Source of the DNA: Bacillota bacterium
GTDB taxonomy: Bacteria > Bacillota_C > Negativicutes > Sporomusales > Sporomusaceae
Assembly (NCBI GenBank): GCA_023441125.1
Contig: JAEZQV010000031.1
Span: 1 to 7,596, forward strand
Length of the DNA stretch: 7,596 bases
Direction of reading: 5' to 3'
The stretch's first letter is position 1. Every line of letters begins with the position of its first letter. The notes beneath the pieces are model-generated. The model saw only the letters and a program-made list of their open reading frames with translations, did no database searches and was not told the DNA's origin. This document shows, piece by piece, positions 6,078 to 7,596 of this stretch. A program made the position numbers and the translations under genes.

Positions 6078-6130
6078 GACAACGACGCCCTCTTTATGCC
6101 CTTAGACAGCGGAAATTTATACTTTCTGCT

Positions 6131-6162
6131 AAAACAAAAAACTGCAATAGCCTGTATTGCAG
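6131..6162 (-). terminator. Intrinsic terminator of the regulator gene
   Basis: On the minus strand CTGCAATA (6155-6162) and TATTGCAG (6142-6149) form a perfect 8-bp stem with a 5-nt loop, followed at once by TTTTTTGTTTT (6131-6141). It lies about 100 nt after the regulator stop and separates its transcript from the hypD operon. Confidence 0.85.
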
Positions 6163-6188
6163 CATGGTAATATAGCCAGAAAATTTTT

Positions 6189-6245
6189 AAACGTCCCACA
6201 GCTAAGACAACATCTTTACGACATTGTATTATTTTAAGGACGTTT
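6189..6245. repeat. Inverted-repeat element, copy 2
   Basis: This has perfect 8-bp terminal inverted repeats, AAACGTCC (6189-6196) and GGACGTTT (6238-6245), around 41 bp. It shares with copy 1 (2205-2259) the words AAACGTCCC, AACAT, GACATTGTA and GGAC-N-TT in the same order, with the AAACGTCCC to GACATTGTA offset differing by one base (30 against 31). It lies between the regulator stop and its terminator. Confidence 0.6.
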
Positions 6246-6263
6246 TAATCTAATTATTTATTG

Positions 6264-7596
6264 CTATAATTTATTATTTACTATTATCTCCCAATCAATA
6301 TTGTATTTTTTTAACTTGTTGTGCAAAGTCTGACGGGGAATATTCAAGATTCTTGCTGCTTTGGCGCCATTGCCGTTGGCTTGCTTGATCGCTCTTTGAA
6401 TCAGCTTCTTTTCATATTCCCGTAAATGGTCTGCCAAGGAAGAAACCGTGATATCTTCTGTCGGTTCTGCCGGCAGCACCGCGTCTGCCTCGGCGGCGTG
6501 AAGGATATGCGGCGGAATGTCGCCGGCTTCAATGCTATCGCCCTCCACAAAATTCATCATGCTCTCAATGGCATATTTTAATTCCCGGACATTTCCCGGC
6601 CAGGAATACGACTGTAAGGCCAGCAAGGCATCCGGAGAAATCCGTTCAACATGTTTATTCACTTTATCATTATACAAAGCAATAAAAAACCTGGTAAGCA
6701 GGGAAATATCCTCTTTTCGCTCCCGTAACGCAGGAATGTTCAAGGATATCACATTTAACCGGTAATACAAATCCTTACGCAGTATGCCTTGCTCTACAAT
6801 TTTGCCGGGATGTTCGTTGGTGCTGGCAATAATTCTGACATTAACCTGCACCGTACTGGTTCCGCCCACCCGGCGAACGATGCCATCCTGCAGGACGCGC
6901 AGCAATTTTCCCTGCAGGTCCATGTCCATGGAATTGACTTCATCTAAAAACAGAGTCCCGCCGTCGGCGAGTTCAAACAGTCCCGGCCGATCCTTCGCCC
7001 CGGTAAAGCTGCCGGCGGTAGTACCAAACAGGATGCTATCCAGCAGTGTATTGGGTAAGGCGGCGCAGTTCTGGGCAATAAAGGGCTGCCTGCCCCGCAG
7101 TTCGCTCGCACTGTGAATAGCCTGAACCAGAACTTCTTTCCCTGTACCGGTTTCTCCGTAAACCAAGACCGGCGAATTACTGTCAACTATTTTTCCCGCC
7201 TGCTCTTTTAGTTTCCTGATGGCTGCACTTTCCCCGACAATGTCGTCAAAGGTGTAGATGACGCCATTTCCTTTGTATGCTTTCTCCTGGCTCTTTTTCT
7301 TATATAATTCGGATTGCAGGTTTAGGACTTTTTCGGATAGTTCCCGCACCTGCGTTAAATCCCGGTAAATCTCAAGGGCGCCGACAATCTCCCCTTGCTT
7401 GATTAACGGTATCGTCGATGTAAGCGTAGATACTCTCTGTCCCTGATAATTCATATAACTCTGAACGTAATCAACGATCGGCTGTTTATTGCGCAACACG
7501 CGGTAGAAGGTACTGCTTGCCGGTGTCAGGTCAGGAAAGATTGTCAATATATTTTTGCCGATTGCTTTTTCCTGGGTAATGCCGGCTATATTGGTG
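6264..7596 (-). CDS. Sigma-54-dependent transcriptional activator, PAS / AAA+ / Fis-HTH (N-terminus outside window)
   Basis: The frame is open to the window edge, so 443 C-terminal residues are visible and the TTG at 7547 is not the real start; 16 further codons upstream (TNIAGITQEKAIGKN...) look like part of a PAS domain. Numbering from 7547: PAS remainder to about 65, a coiled-coil linker 66-90, then the AAA+ domain from about 98 with Walker A GETGTGKE (131-138), the sigma-54 contact loop GSFTGA (179-184, a variant of GAFTGA), Walker B GTLFLDEV (197-204) and RKDLYYRLN (257-265). WPGNVREL is at 316-323 and a Fis-type helix-turn-helix at about 385-415. It resembles the RocR-like group that controls amino acid catabolism. 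There is no receiver domain, so a small ligand sensed by PAS is likely. It probably activates the -24/-12 promoters at 5839-5855 and 2110-2126. Confidence 0.93.
   Translation of the reverse strand, partial: TNIAGITQEKAIGKNILTIFPDLTPASSTFYRVLRNKQPIVDYVQSYMNYQGQRVSTLTSTIPLIKQGEIVGALEIYRDLTQVRELSEKVLNLQSELYKKKSQEKAYKGNGVIYTFDDIVGESAAIRKLKEQAGKIVDSNSPVLVYGETGTGKEVLVQAIHSASELRGRQPFIAQNCAALPNTLLDSILFGTTAGSFTGAKDRPGLFELADGGTLFLDEVNSMDMDLQGKLLRVLQDGIVRRVGGTSTVQVNVRIIASTNEHPGKIVEQGILRKDLYYRLNVISLNIPALRERKEDISLLTRFFIALYNDKVNKHVERISPDALLALQSYSWPGNVRELKYAIESMMNFVEGDSIEAGDIPPHILHAAEADAVLPAEPTEDITVSSLADHLREYEKKLIQRAIKQANGNGAKAARILNIPRQTLHNKLKKYNIDWEIIVNNKL

Larger units (their letters stand above)
5782..6263. 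other. 482-bp gap between the regulator and the activase
   Basis: In transcription order it holds an inverted-repeat element just after the regulator stop (6189-6245), an intrinsic terminator (6131-6162), a GC-rich stretch of about 5860-6110 with a doubtful 42-codon frame and a 17-bp palindrome, then the sigma-54 promoter (5839-5855) and a 47-nt leader to the GTG start. The GC-rich stretch stands out from the AT-rich flanks, and I cannot assign it a function. It may hold activator sites or the remains of a gene. Confidence 0.6.

Noticed and set aside
7545..7547. TTG at 7547 as the start of the regulator
   Set aside because: The frame stays open to the window edge with PAS-like residues upstream and no ribosome-binding site, so the gene begins outside the window.
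1..7596. CRISPR array, tRNA, rRNA or phage genes
   Set aside because: No regularly spaced repeats, cloverleaf sequence, rRNA segment or phage-like protein was seen on either strand.

Overview
The window reads as chromosomal DNA from an anaerobic, low-to-mid GC Firmicute. Protein style, strong AGGAGG ribosome-binding sites about 10 nt before starts, and an oxygen-sensitive glycyl radical enzyme fit a member of the Negativicutes (Sporomusaceae-like). That placement is a judgement by eye, not a search result. All five convincing genes lie on the minus strand, so transcription runs from high to low coordinates.

In transcription order: (1) the C-terminal 443 residues of a PAS / AAA+ / Fis-type sigma-54 activator (6264-7596, its start lies outside the window), followed by a good intrinsic terminator (6131-6162). 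(2) A 482-bp gap holding a near-consensus -24/-12 promoter (5839-5855). (3) A two-gene operon of a radical SAM glycyl-radical activase (4870-5781) and trans-4-hydroxy-L-proline dehydratase HypD (2485-4863). The hypD ribosome-binding site is embedded in the end of the activase gene. (4) A 757-bp gap rich in inverted repeats, containing a second -24/-12 promoter that matches the consensus at every specified position (2110-2126). (5) An AGCS-family sodium:amino acid symporter (189-1727). (6) The first 35 codons of ppnP, a nucleoside phosphorylase (1-105), cut by the window edge.

The simplest reading is a hydroxyproline-use locus. The symporter imports an amino acid, possibly hydroxyproline or proline. 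The activase installs the glycyl radical on HypD. HypD dehydrates trans-4-hydroxy-L-proline to 1-pyrroline-5-carboxylate, which a P5C reductase (not in this window) would turn into proline. The sigma-54 activator, sensing a small molecule through its PAS domain, probably switches on both promoters. HypD identity is well supported by conserved pocket residues; the regulon and the symporter substrate are inference.

The least explained parts are the two gaps. They share a 55-57 bp inverted-repeat element (2205-2259 and 6189-6245), and the symporter gap carries several strong hairpins plus a predicted 372-nt leader.
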